Part shown: in pieces, positions 16,124 through 23,630 of the stretch | How the letters are laid out: every line of letters begins with the position of its first letter | Position numbering within the stretch: the stretch's first letter is position 1 | Source: DASVEG01 sp035540495 | Lineage (GTDB): Bacteria > Actinomycetota > Acidimicrobiia > Acidimicrobiales > CADCTF01 | DNA length: 32,585 bases | Assembly (NCBI GenBank): GCA_035540495.1 | Contig: DATLGL010000018.1 | Coordinates: 1 to 32,585 of the forward strand | Direction of reading: 5' to 3' | Position numbers and translations under genes: made by a program | The notes under the pieces: generated by a model | The model's database searches: none | What the model was told of the DNA's origin: nothing | What the model saw: only the letters and a program-made list of their open reading frames with translations

Positions 16124-16151
16124 GTGAGACGATACAACGATTCCGTCTCAC
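16124..16151. promoter_or_regulatory. Inverted-repeat operator of the TetR-diiron operon
   Basis: GTGAGACG (16124-16131) and CGTCTCAC (16144-16151) are perfect inverted 8-mers separated by 12 nt. The 28-bp dyad size is typical of TetR operators. It covers the -10 box and the -10/-35 spacer. A second dyad, TCACAG (16148-16153) with CTGTGA (16168-16173), overlaps the -35 side. Confidence 0.65.
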
Positions 16152-16157
16152 AGTAAA
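16129..16157 (-). promoter_or_regulatory. Promoter of the TetR-diiron operon
   Basis: On the minus strand TTTACT (16152-16157) and TATCGT (16129-16134) are separated by 17 nt. GTG 16119 follows the -10 box by 9 nt, so the transcript is leaderless or nearly so. Confidence 0.6.
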
Positions 16158-16186
16158 CAGTGTCTCGCTGTGACGTGCGTCACCCA

Positions 16187-16750
16187 CTAGCGGAGCGCGC
16201 CGAGCAACTCTCCTCCGACGTAGGACCGGACGGCGGCCCGATCGCTCAGGTCGCGCGTGCCGGGTGAGGCCACGACCGACAGGAGCATCCGGGCGAGGTA
16301 GTCGCTCGCGAGGTCGGGGTCGATGTCGCCGCGGATCGGCGAGCGCTGCATCCCGAGCAACAGCAACGGCTTGAGAAGCGCGATGAGGCGGTCGAGGCCC
16401 GTCACCAGCAGCGGCACCAGGAGCTCCGGCTCGGTCTGGAGGATCTTCTGCAGCACCTCGTGTCGCTGCATCTCGCCACCGGCGACGACGATGAGCTCCT
16501 CCAGCAGGTCGGCCAGGTCGGTGATGCCGGCAACGGCGCGGGTGATGTCGCCGAAGAACCGGCCCGACTCCCAGCCGATGACCTCGCGGAGGATCGCGTC
16601 CTTGCCACCCGGGAACTGGCGGTAGACGGTGGGACGCGAGAGCTTCGCCTCGCGAGCGATGTCGTCGACGGTCGTCTTGGCGATGCCGTAGCGGGCGACG
16701 GTGCGGTAGGCCGCCTCGAGCACCCGCTCACGGCTCGACGGAGGCGCCAC
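16187..16750 (-). CDS. Second TetR-family regulator
   Basis: The 187-residue TetR protein has helix-turn-helix TTVDDIAREAKLSRPTVYR followed by QFPGGKDAIL. It is very close in its DNA-reading part to the neighbouring TetR (shared R-x-TVYR-x-FPGGKDA-x-L), so the two may bind related operators. The ligand domain is different and Leu-rich (LIALLKPLLLLGM). GTG 16750 overlaps the last base of the upstream FG-GAP-like gene's stop, so it is co-transcribed with that gene. Its own stop is 67 nt from the next TetR start, and that gap holds the next promoter. Confidence 0.88.
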   Translation of the reverse strand: MAPPSSRERVLEAAYRTVARYGIAKTTVDDIAREAKLSRPTVYRQFPGGKDAILREVIGWESGRFFGDITRAVAGITDLADLLEELIVVAGGEMQRHEVLQKILQTEPELLVPLLVTGLDRLIALLKPLLLLGMQRSPIRGDIDPDLASDYLARMLLSVVASPGTRDLSDRAAVRSYVGGELLGALR

Positions 16751-17628
16751 TAGACCATCGACGGGGGCACGCGATCACGACCGACGCGCTCGGTCGCCGC
16801 GACTCGCCAGGCGTTCGCCAGCCGCTTGTACGTCGTGTGCTCGTACGAACCGTCGGCGAGCATCGCCCAGCCGTGGAGGGCACCGACCTCCGCACGAGCG
16901 GAGCCACCCGGCAGCAGGAGGTGCAGTCCGACCGTTCCCGGGCCGTCGACGACGTCGACCGCGAGCGCGTTGTCGGCCGCTCGCGTGCGGAACCCGAACA
17001 CGAGGTCAGGACGTCCGTCGCCGGACACGTCCGCGCCCCGCACGCCGATCTTCGACCAGCGGGTGCCATCGTCGTCGTTGGCGGCGAGGACAGTCGTCCA
17101 CTGCCCCGCGGTCTGTTCACGCAGGACGAGCGCCCGCAGTCCCTTGCCTCGGCTCTGCACGACCCACAGCAACACGACGTCGTCGCGCTTCAGGGCGCCG
17201 CACTCCACGATCCGCCACCCGGGGTCGTTGGCCGAGTTGCAGCCCTTCGCCTTGTCGACGGCGCGAACCGAGTCGGTCGCCGGGCGAACCAGGAGCGCGC
17301 CCTCGCCGGAGAGCCCCGCGCCTGCGGGCGCCGGCGCGCTCGCGGAGGCGATCGTCGTCGGCGTCGCCGCCGCGACCTGCTCGGGCGTCGGCAACGGAAC
17401 CGACGGCGGCGTCGTCGACGTCGGCGGCAACGGCTGGCCGCTCGTAACCGGGATCAGCGGGAGCGTCGTCTCGGTCGTCGTGGACGCGGCGTCGTCACCG
17501 CCGGCGCGCGCGAGCCCCCGCTCTCGCTGCTCTCCGTCGCTCCCAGCGGCCGCGGCGACCCAGGCGAGGGACACCACGACGATGAGGCAGCCGACGGCAC
17601 CGAGCACCCGGCGCTGGCCGCGCGTCAC
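16750..17628 (-). CDS. Membrane-anchored extracytoplasmic protein with FG-GAP/VCBS-like segment
   Basis: The 292-residue protein has an N-terminal hydrophobic anchor (about residues 9-27), then a Thr/Pro/Ser-rich linker rich in TTT, LP and APAP runs (about 48-105), typical of exported actinobacterial proteins. The outer domain contains GADVSGDGRPDLVFGFR, a calcium-loop FG-GAP/VCBS-type motif (D-x-S-x-D-G-x-x-D), and two Cys (in KGCNS and IVECG) that could form a disulfide. GTG 17628 follows a TACCCT box by 7 nt. The function is unknown; coupling to a TetR gene downstream is unusual for such a protein. Confidence 0.7.
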   Translation of the reverse strand: MTRGQRRVLGAVGCLIVVVSLAWVAAAAGSDGEQRERGLARAGGDDAASTTTETTLPLIPVTSGQPLPPTSTTPPSVPLPTPEQVAAATPTTIASASAPAPAGAGLSGEGALLVRPATDSVRAVDKAKGCNSANDPGWRIVECGALKRDDVVLLWVVQSRGKGLRALVLREQTAGQWTTVLAANDDDGTRWSKIGVRGADVSGDGRPDLVFGFRTRAADNALAVDVVDGPGTVGLHLLLPGGSARAEVGALHGWAMLADGSYEHTTYKRLANAWRVAATERVGRDRVPPSMV

Positions 17629-17635
17629 AGGCCAA

Positions 17636-17641
17636 AGGGTA
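17636..17641 (-). promoter_or_regulatory. Leaderless promoter of the FG-GAP-like/TetR unit
   Basis: TACCCT on the minus strand lies 7 nt before GTG 17628. Confidence 0.55.
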
Positions 17642-17674
17642 CCGGCCGCCCCTCGGCGCCAGGCCGATGCTTGC

Positions 17675-17680
17675 TACCGT
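17675..17680 (+). promoter_or_regulatory. Putative near-leaderless promoter of the VTT-like gene
   Basis: TACCGT lies 9 nt before ATG 17690, in the 61-nt divergent gap. No ribosome-binding site is evident. Confidence 0.45.
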
Positions 17681-17689
17681 CCGCACCGC

Positions 17690-18421
17690 ATGGACGCCGC
17701 CGCCCGCTGGAAGCCGCCCCGGTGGGCGCTGCGCGCGCTGCTCGGCGCGATCGTCGTGATCACGGTGACCAACCTGATCGGCGACATCCTCGCCCCCGGC
17801 CTGGTCGAGACGCACCCGCTCTGGCTGATCGCCATGAACAGCCGGAAACGTTGGATCCTGGCCGTCGTCCCTCACACCGACGTCGCGCCGTTCTTCGTCG
17901 TCGCCGTCCTCCGCCAGCTGCTGTCCGACCCGATCTACTACGTGCTCGGTCGCTGGTACGGCGACGCAGGGGCCCGTTGGCTCGAGAAGAAGATGGGTGA
18001 CGGCGGCACCATCGTGCGCTGGCTCGAGAGCGGGTTCGCCAAGGCGTCGTGGGCGATGGTCGCCATCGCTCCGAACCACATCATCTGCATGCTCGCAGGG
18101 GCGTCGGGCATGCCGCCGCTCGTCTTCTTCGTCCTCAACCTCGGCGGCACAATCGCGGCCATCGCGATCTTCCGCACGTTCGGCGACGTCTTCGGTGCGC
18201 CGATCGAGGCGGTGACCGGCTTCCTCAACGACTACCGCCTGCCGCTGATCGCGTTGTCGGCGGTCCTCGTCGGCCTCAACGTGATGCTGCAGCGACGGTC
18301 GGGCAAAGGCGAGCTCGAGTCGGTCAGCGAGCTCGAGCGGGAGCTCGAAGCCGAGGCCGCTGCCGAACCCGCCCGGCGGTCAGAGACCGAGGACGGCGTC
18401 GAGCCCGATCGTCACGCCTGA
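17690..18421 (+). CDS. DedA/VTT (SNARE-associated)-like membrane protein
   Basis: The 243-residue integral membrane protein has about four to five hydrophobic segments (about 12-31, 57-80, 118-138, 142-162 and 183-200). The region PIYYVLGRWYGDAGARWLEKKMG resembles the conserved G-R-x-x-G element of VTT/DedA proteins, which act in lipid and undecaprenyl-phosphate transport. A Glu-rich tail (SVSELERELEAEAAAE) follows. It starts at ATG 17690. Its last 42 nt overlap the 3' end of dapB in the opposite direction. The exact role is not assigned. Confidence 0.75.
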   Translation: MDAAARWKPPRWALRALLGAIVVITVTNLIGDILAPGLVETHPLWLIAMNSRKRWILAVVPHTDVAPFFVVAVLRQLLSDPIYYVLGRWYGDAGARWLEKKMGDGGTIVRWLESGFAKASWAMVAIAPNHIICMLAGASGMPPLVFFVLNLGGTIAAIAIFRTFGDVFGAPIEAVTGFLNDYRLPLIALSAVLVGLNVMLQRRSGKGELESVSELERELEAEAAAEPARRSETEDGVEPDRHA

Positions 18422-19165
18422 CAGCTCGGCGATCTTCTTGCAGGCGAGCACCACGCCCGGCATGAACGAGCTGCGGTCGGTCGTGTCGTGGCGGATGACG
18501 AGCGTCTGCCCGGTGGTGCCGAGGATGACCTCTTGGTGGGCCACCATCCCTCGCATCCGGACCGAGTGGACGTGGATGCCGGCGGGTCCGGCGCCGCCGC
18601 GGGCACCGTCGTAGACCGTCTTCGTCGTCGGGTCGTCGATCCACTCGCCAGATGCAGCAGCCATCCGCTCGGCGGTGCTGACGGCGGTGCCCGAAGGGGC
18701 GTCGATCTTGTTCTCGTGGTGGAACTCGATGATCTCCGCGGTCTCGAACCACGGCGCCGCGAGCTCGGCGAACCGCATCATCAGCACCGCGCCGATCGCG
18801 AAGTTCGGAGCGATGAGGCAGTTGCTGCCGACGAACTCCTCGCGCATCTCCGCGTAGTCGCTGTCCGAGAAGCCGGTCGTGCCGACGACGGCGTGGATCG
18901 AGTTCTCGGCGACCCAACGCAGGTTCTCCCTGGCCGCCTCGGCGCGGGTGAAGTCGACGACGACCTCTGCACCCGCCTCGCCCATCGCCTCGGCGTGGGC
19001 ACTGATCCGCATGCCCGGCACGTCGACGCCGGTGACCTGGCGGACGTCGAGGCCCTCGAAGCTCGGGTCGACGGCGGCAACGAGCTCGAGCTCAGGATCG
19101 GCGTGGACGGTGGCACACACCATCGCTCCCATCCGTCCACCGGCTCCGAACACCCCGACGCGCAC
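18380..19165 (-). CDS. dapB: 4-hydroxy-tetrahydrodipicolinate reductase DapB
   Basis: The 261-residue enzyme reduces the DapA product with NAD(P)H in lysine/diaminopimelate synthesis. The N-terminal Rossmann loop VGVFGAGGRMG, the GTTGFS motif at 95-100 and the catalytic EFHHENKIDAPSGTA (H149/H150, K153) are diagnostic. GTG 19165 is 6 nt after a TACAGT box, so although it is in the usual place after the M16 peptidase gene it has its own leaderless promoter and is split from the operon by a divergent small gene. The 3' end overlaps the VTT-like gene. Confidence 0.95.
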   Translation of the reverse strand: MRVGVFGAGGRMGAMVCATVHADPELELVAAVDPSFEGLDVRQVTGVDVPGMRISAHAEAMGEAGAEVVVDFTRAEAARENLRWVAENSIHAVVGTTGFSDSDYAEMREEFVGSNCLIAPNFAIGAVLMMRFAELAAPWFETAEIIEFHHENKIDAPSGTAVSTAERMAAASGEWIDDPTTKTVYDGARGGAGPAGIHVHSVRMRGMVAHQEVILGTTGQTLVIRHDTTDRSSFMPGVVLACKKIAELSGVTIGLDAVLGL

Positions 19166-19171
19166 GAAGGA

Positions 19172-19187
19172 ACTGTAGGGCTACGTT
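19172..19187. promoter_or_regulatory. Divergent leaderless promoter pair (dapB / EthD-like gene)
   Basis: Minus-strand TACAGT (19172-19177) is 6 nt before GTG 19165. Plus-strand TACGTT (19182-19187) is 6 nt before ATG 19194. Both lie inside a 28-nt gap, and neither gene has a Shine-Dalgarno site. Confidence 0.62.
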
Positions 19188-19193
19188 CTCGGA

Positions 19194-19478
19194 ATGCCGA
19201 AGCTGATCGCCATCTGGGGCAAGCCTGCCGATGCCGCCGCGTTCGATGCGGACTACGAGGAGACGCACGCGAAGCTCGCAGCGGCGCTGCCCGGCGTCAC
19301 CTTCGAGGGCGTCAAGGTCATGCAGGGCGACAAGCACCGCGTCGCGATCCTGTCGTGGGACTCGATGGAGTCGTTCCAGCAGGGCATGGGCTCGCAGGAG
19401 ATCGGCCCGCTCATGGAGGACGCCGGTCGCCTGCAGGAGACCTACGGCGTGACCTTGGAGACGCTGATCACCGAGTAG
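19194..19478 (+). CDS. Small EthD-like dimeric alpha-beta barrel protein
   Basis: The 94-residue protein begins MPKLIAIWGKPADAAAFDAD and continues YEETHAKLAAALPGV. The pattern 'x-x-F-x-x-x-Y-x-x-x-H-x-x-L-x-x-x-L-P-G' is that of EthD and related ferredoxin-like dimeric barrels. EthD members support cytochrome P450 systems or act as small monooxygenases or decarboxylases; no P450 is nearby, so the role is open. It lies between the M16 peptidase and dapB, convergent with the peptidase (11-nt overlap), and is expressed from a leaderless promoter. Confidence 0.75.
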   Translation: MPKLIAIWGKPADAAAFDADYEETHAKLAAALPGVTFEGVKVMQGDKHRVAILSWDSMESFQQGMGSQEIGPLMEDAGRLQETYGVTLETLITE

Positions 19479-20700
19479 ACGCCGGACCGACGACGGCCAC
19501 CGTGGCCTCGTCGTCGAAGAGGTCGGCGGCGAGCTTCGCCACCTCCTCGAGCGTCACGGCATCGAAGCGACCGACGATCTCGTCGATCGTCGGTACGTGG
19601 CCCTGCACGAGCTGGGTTCGACCGAGGCGCGCCATCCGGGCGCCGCTGTCTTCGAGCCCGAGCAGCACCGATGCCCGAACCCCGCCCTTCGCGATCTCGA
19701 GCTCGCGCTCGCTGATGCCGTTCGTGGCGATGTCGTCGAGCGCAGCGGCGAAGAGGTCGAGCACGGTCTGGACGTTCCGGGGCGCGGTGCCCGCGTAGAG
19801 CGACACGAGGCCGGCGCCCTCGTACCCGGCCCGCGACGCGAAGACGTTGTAGGCGAGGCCCCGTCGCTCGCGCACCTCCTGGAACAGGCGGCTCGACAGC
19901 CCACCACCGAGCGCATGGACGATCATCTCGAGCGGGAAGCGCTCCTCGGCGTCGCGTTCGACCCCACGCACCCCGACGGCGATGTGGACCTGTTCGGTGT
20001 CGCGCACGTCTCGTCGCACGGCGCCCGCCACGGGTCGCAGCGGACGACGGTCGACCGGTGCGGTGCCTCTCCGGCCTCCCGAGCCGCGCTCGGCGACGGC
20101 TGCCACGACCTCGTCGTGGTGCAGCGCACCGGCCGCGGCGACCACGACGTTGCCCGGCAGGTAGCGCTGCTCGTGGAACGCCGCGATGGCGTCTCGCGTC
20201 ATCGCGTCGATCGAGTTCTGGGTGCCGAGGATCGACCGCCCGATCGGATCGTCGGGGAACATCGTCTCGACGAGCAGGTCATGGACGAGGTCGCCCGGCT
20301 CGTCGCCGGCCGACAGGATCTCCTCGAGGATCACCTCTCGCTCGACCTCGACCTCGTCGGGCCGGAACGCAGGCCGCCAGAAGATGTCGGACAGCACGTC
20401 GATGCCGAGCTCGAGGTGCTCGGCGAGGAGGCGGACCTCGAAGGCCGTGTACTCGCGCGTGGTGAACGCGTTCAGGTCGCCGCCGACCTCGTCGATGGCT
20501 TCCGCGATGGCCGGCGACGACCGGGTCGCCGTGCCCTTGAACAGCAGGTGCTCGAGGAAGTGCGACGCGCCCGCCTCGTCGCCGGCCTCGTCCCGCGAGC
20601 CGACACCGGCCCAGAAACCGACAGCGACCGAGCGCACGTGTTCCATGCGCTCGGTCACGATCGTCAGACCGTCGTCGAGGACGGTCGTGGTGATGCTCAG
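19468..20700 (-). CDS. M16-family zinc peptidase (PepR/YmxG-like), start uncertain
   Basis: The single-chain M16 metallopeptidase has HFLEH (inverted zinc motif H-x-x-E-H) and the third ligand Glu about 76 residues later in EREVILEE. The C-terminal half has the R/Y substrate-site segment RGLAYNVFA. It follows pnp, as pepR does in Streptomyces. The nearest standard start, GTG 20658, would cut off the first strand. The frame upstream reads LSITTTVLDDGLTIVTERM, which matches the normal family N-terminus, but the only possible start before it is CTG 20700 (or 20706), directly after pnp's in-frame TAG. The CTG is used here; the standard-codon alternative is 19468-20658. Confidence 0.85.
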   Translation of the reverse strand: MSITTTVLDDGLTIVTERMEHVRSVAVGFWAGVGSRDEAGDEAGASHFLEHLLFKGTATRSSPAIAEAIDEVGGDLNAFTTREYTAFEVRLLAEHLELGIDVLSDIFWRPAFRPDEVEVEREVILEEILSAGDEPGDLVHDLLVETMFPDDPIGRSILGTQNSIDAMTRDAIAAFHEQRYLPGNVVVAAAGALHHDEVVAAVAERGSGGRRGTAPVDRRPLRPVAGAVRRDVRDTEQVHIAVGVRGVERDAEERFPLEMIVHALGGGLSSRLFQEVRERRGLAYNVFASRAGYEGAGLVSLYAGTAPRNVQTVLDLFAAALDDIATNGISERELEIAKGGVRASVLLGLEDSGARMARLGRTQLVQGHVPTIDEIVGRFDAVTLEEVAKLAADLFDDEATVAVVGPASTR

Positions 20701-20706
20701 GTCCAG

Positions 20707-23118
20707 CTACCGGCGACGGGGGCCGCCGCGCCCGCCGCTTCGGCGCGGGCCACGATCGCCACCGCGGTCGCCGCGGTCGCCGCCCGAGGGACGCTCCTCG
20801 CCCGGGCCGAGGTCGCCGAACTCGCCGGCCAGCTCCGACTCGAACTCGTCCTCGAACGACAGCCGGATCTCGTCACCGCCACTGCCCCCGTCAGCGACGT
20901 CGCCGCCGCCGGAGCCGTTCGACGACTCACCGCCGCCGGTCGACTCGGGCACGCTCGTCGGCGTGAGCGAGACCTTGCCGTTCTGGTCGATGTCTTCGAC
21001 CCGGACCTCGATCTCGTCGCCGAGGTTGACGACGTCTTCGACGCGGTCGATGCGCTTGCCGCCACCGAGCTTCGAGATGTGGACGAGACCGTCACGTCCC
21101 GGGAGGATGTTCACGAACGCACCGAACTTGGTGATGTTCACGACCTTGCCCTGGTAGACCTCGCCCACGATCGCCTTCGGCGGGTCGAGTATCAGCTCGA
21201 TGCGGCGGCGGGCCTCGTTCACCTGCGACGAGTCCTTCGACCCGATGGTGACGGTGCCCACGACGCCGTCGTCGTCGACGGAGATGTCGGCGCCGGTCTC
21301 CTGCTGGATCGTGTTGATGACCTTGCCCTTGGGCCCGATCACCTCGCCGATCTTGTCGAGCGGGATCTCGAAGCTGACGATCTTCGGTGCCGTGCCCTGC
21401 ACCTCGGGGCGGGGCTCCGCGATGGCGCCCTTCATCACCTCGAGGATCTGCATGCGCGCGTCCTTCGCCTGACGCAGTGCGGCGGCGAGCACGTCGGCGG
21501 GCAGGCCGTCGATCTTGGTGTCGAGCTGCAGCGCGGTGACGAACTCCGACGTGCCGGCGACCTTGAAGTCCATGTCGCCGAACGCGTCTTCCGCACCGAG
21601 GATGTCGGTGAGGGTCGTGTACTTGCCGTCTTCGTAGACGAGGCCCATCGCGATGCCGGCAACGGGCGCCTTGATCGGCACGCCGGCGTCCATCAGCGAC
21701 AGCGACGATGCGCAGACCGACCCCATGGAAGTCGAGCCGTTCGACGACAGCACCTCGGACACGAGGCGCAGCGCGTACGGGAACTCCTCCTCCGACGGGA
21801 TCACCGGCACCAACGCACGCTCGGCGAGGAGGCCGTGGCCGATCTCGCGTCGCTTCGTGCCACCCACGCGACCCGTCTCGCCGTTGGCGAAGGGAGGCAT
21901 GTTGTAGTGGTGCATGTAGCGCTTCTTCTCCTCGATGGTGAGGGAGTCGCGCAGCAGGGTGTCCATCGCCATGCGGGGCATGCCGAGGGTGGTCACGTTC
22001 AGGACCTGGGTCTCGCCACGCTGGAACAGGCCGGAGCCGTGCGCCGTCGGGATGAGGCCGACCTGGGCCGACATCGGACGGATGTCAGCCGGACCACGGC
22101 CATCGATGCGAACGTTCTCGTTGACGATCCGCTGGCGGATGATCTTCTTGGTGAGCGAACGGATCGCCGCGCTCACTTCGCGCTCGCGCCCGGCGAAGGT
22201 GTCGCCGAGCTTCTCGATGATGTCCTTCGTCGCCTGGTCGGTGGCGTTGTTCCGAGTCGTCTTGTCGGCGATCTTCGTCGCCTCGCTGAGCGCGGCCGTG
22301 CCGAGCTCGCTGACCTTGGCGAACACGTCGTCGCCGTAGTCGGTGGCCGACTGGAACGGCAGCGGCTCGCGCTTGCCCGCCTTCTCGACGAGCTGGCGCT
22401 GCAGCTCGATCGACTCACGGATCCAGGTCTTCGACTCCTCGAGGCCCTGGGCGAGCACGTCTTCGGTGACCTTCGGCGCGCCTTGCTCGTAGAGCTCCCA
22501 CGAGCCCTCGGTGCCGCCGGCCTCGACCATCATGATGGCGATGTCGTTGCCGTCGGAGGTCTCGCGGCCCGCGACCACGAGCTCGAACACCGAGGCGTCG
22601 CCCTCCTGGAACGTCGGGTGCGGGACCCACGTCCCGTCGGTCGTGAACGCCACACGGACGGCGCCGATCGGACCGTCGAACGGCATGCCGCTCAGCATGA
22701 GGCTCGCCGACGCGGCGTTGATCGCCAGGACGTCGTGCGGGTTCTCCATGTCGGCGCCGAGGACGGTGCCGATGATCTGGGTCTCGTTGCGGTAGCCGTT
22801 CGCGAACGAGGGGCGCAGCGGCCGGTCGATCAGGCGGCAGGTGAGGATCGCGTCGTCGGACGGGCGGCCCTCGCGGCGGAACACCGAGCCGGGGATGATG
22901 CCGGCGGCGTAGCGGCGCTCCTCGATGTCGACCGTGAGCGGGAAGAAGTCGATGCCCTCGCGAGTGCTCTTCTCACCGTTCGCGGTGACGAGGATCATCG
23001 TGTCGCCGATCTTGCCGACGACGGCGCCCTGTGACTGCTGGGCGAGCAGCCCTGTCTCGAACGACAGGGTCTTGTCGGTGCCGCTGATCGGCGCCGACAC
23101 GGTGATGGCTTCTGCCAC
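20707..23118 (-). CDS. pnp: Polyribonucleotide nucleotidyltransferase (PNPase)
   Basis: The 803-residue 3'-5' phosphorolytic exoribonuclease has two RNase PH domains, an alpha-helical linker, a KH domain (IPLDKIGEVIGPKGKVINTI) and an S1 domain (VGEVYQGKVVNITKFGAFV). Motifs such as FFPLTVDIEERRYAAG and RPLRPSF in the first half, and the second-domain catalytic region near AEDAFGDMDFKVAGT, are typical. GTG 23118 is set by AGGAGG 4 nt upstream. The C-terminus extends past S1 with an acidic stretch and then an Arg/Gly (RGG-like) tail that may add RNA contacts. It follows rpsO, as in most bacteria. Confidence 0.96.
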   Translation of the reverse strand: MAEAITVSAPISGTDKTLSFETGLLAQQSQGAVVGKIGDTMILVTANGEKSTREGIDFFPLTVDIEERRYAAGIIPGSVFRREGRPSDDAILTCRLIDRPLRPSFANGYRNETQIIGTVLGADMENPHDVLAINAASASLMLSGMPFDGPIGAVRVAFTTDGTWVPHPTFQEGDASVFELVVAGRETSDGNDIAIMMVEAGGTEGSWELYEQGAPKVTEDVLAQGLEESKTWIRESIELQRQLVEKAGKREPLPFQSATDYGDDVFAKVSELGTAALSEATKIADKTTRNNATDQATKDIIEKLGDTFAGREREVSAAIRSLTKKIIRQRIVNENVRIDGRGPADIRPMSAQVGLIPTAHGSGLFQRGETQVLNVTTLGMPRMAMDTLLRDSLTIEEKKRYMHHYNMPPFANGETGRVGGTKRREIGHGLLAERALVPVIPSEEEFPYALRLVSEVLSSNGSTSMGSVCASSLSLMDAGVPIKAPVAGIAMGLVYEDGKYTTLTDILGAEDAFGDMDFKVAGTSEFVTALQLDTKIDGLPADVLAAALRQAKDARMQILEVMKGAIAEPRPEVQGTAPKIVSFEIPLDKIGEVIGPKGKVINTIQQETGADISVDDDGVVGTVTIGSKDSSQVNEARRRIELILDPPKAIVGEVYQGKVVNITKFGAFVNILPGRDGLVHISKLGGGKRIDRVEDVVNLGDEIEVRVEDIDQNGKVSLTPTSVPESTGGGESSNGSGGGDVADGGSGGDEIRLSFEDEFESELAGEFGDLGPGEERPSGGDRGDRGGDRGPRRSGGRGGPRRR

Positions 23119-23122
23119 ACAC

Positions 23123-23128
23123 CCTCCT
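23123..23128 (-). promoter_or_regulatory. Shine-Dalgarno site deciding the pnp start
   Basis: AGGAGG on the minus strand lies 4 nt before GTG 23118. It rules out the 33-codon upstream extension to 23217, which runs through a structured leader. Confidence 0.8.
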
Positions 23129-23164
23129 TGTTTTCTGTTTCGGAGGCGGCGGCGGGGCCAGTTC

Positions 23165-23220
23165 CCAGTGGGGAGCCTCCGGAGCTCGTCGACCTGCACG
23201 CTCCGGCTGCTTGCCACTGG
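23165..23220 (-). promoter_or_regulatory. Structured pnp leader (nested stems)
   Basis: An outer 7-bp stem pairs 23165-23171 with 23214-23220, and an inner 7-bp stem pairs 23179-23185 with 23200-23206. The fold lies about 47 nt before the pnp start. In Escherichia coli a leader stem at this place is cut by RNase III and underlies PNPase autoregulation; the same role here is inferred. Confidence 0.5.
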
Positions 23221-23261
23221 CAGCTGACCTCCTCAGCCGCCTGTTCTCTCTAGATGTGCAA

Positions 23262-23283
23262 CGAGCGCCCTCACGGGCGCTCG
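23262..23283 (-). terminator. Hairpin after rpsO (t1-like partial terminator)
   Basis: A perfect 9-bp stem pairs 23262-23270 with 23275-23283 around a 4-nt loop, 19 nt after the rpsO stop. It resembles the attenuating rpsO-pnp terminator of other bacteria. The U tract is very short. Confidence 0.6.
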
Positions 23284-23302
23284 AAGTGATGCTCTGTGGT
23301 TC

Positions 23303-23563
23303 TTACCGGCGAAGACCGAGCTTGGCGTTGATCTCGCGCAGACGCTCGATGTCGTTCTTGCGGAGATACGCCTGCAGCCGACGCATCCGACCGACCAGCT
23401 TCAGCAGGCCACGACGGGTGTGATGGTCGTGGGGATGCTGCTTCAGGTGCTCGTTCAGATGATCGATGCGCCGCTTGAGCAGCGCGATCTGCACCTCCGG
23501 CGTGCCGGTGTCTGATTCGTGCGAGCGAAATTCTTCGATCGTTGCGGCCTTGTCAACCGGCAT
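23303..23563 (-). CDS. rpsO: 30S ribosomal protein S15
   Basis: The 86-residue protein has the S15 core: DTGTPEVQIALLKRRIDHLNEHLK, then DHHTRRGLLKLVGRMRRLQAYL and a YLRKNDIERL end. It binds the 16S rRNA three-way junction and seeds the platform of the small subunit. ATG 23563 gives the normal MPVDKAATIEEFR start; an AGAGG site lies about 10 nt upstream. It has its own leader (about 60 nt from a putative extended -10 box), which is where S15 often represses its own translation. It comes before pnp in the conserved order. Confidence 0.96.
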   Translation of the reverse strand: MPVDKAATIEEFRSHESDTGTPEVQIALLKRRIDHLNEHLKQHPHDHHTRRGLLKLVGRMRRLQAYLRKNDIERLREINAKLGLRR

Positions 23564-23630
23564 GCAGGAACTACCTCTAAGCGTCTTCGGTAAGGGGGCG
23601 CGCCCGACAGGTACGCCAGGCGCTCGGATC

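Noticed and set aside
16120..16137. TTG start of the TetR gene at 16137
   Set aside because: This TTG is directly beside the -10 box and inside the operator. GTG 16119 fits the promoter position.
19597..23034. 1145-codon plus-strand open frame across the M16 peptidase and pnp
   Set aside because: It is antisense to two clear genes. Its residues are composition-driven (Arg, Asp, Val, Leu) with no domain; long antisense frames are expected in GC-rich DNA with strong third-codon bias.
23119..23217. In-frame N-terminal extension of pnp
   Set aside because: The extension is Arg-rich and lies over the structured leader. The AGGAGG site and the family N-terminus support GTG 23118.
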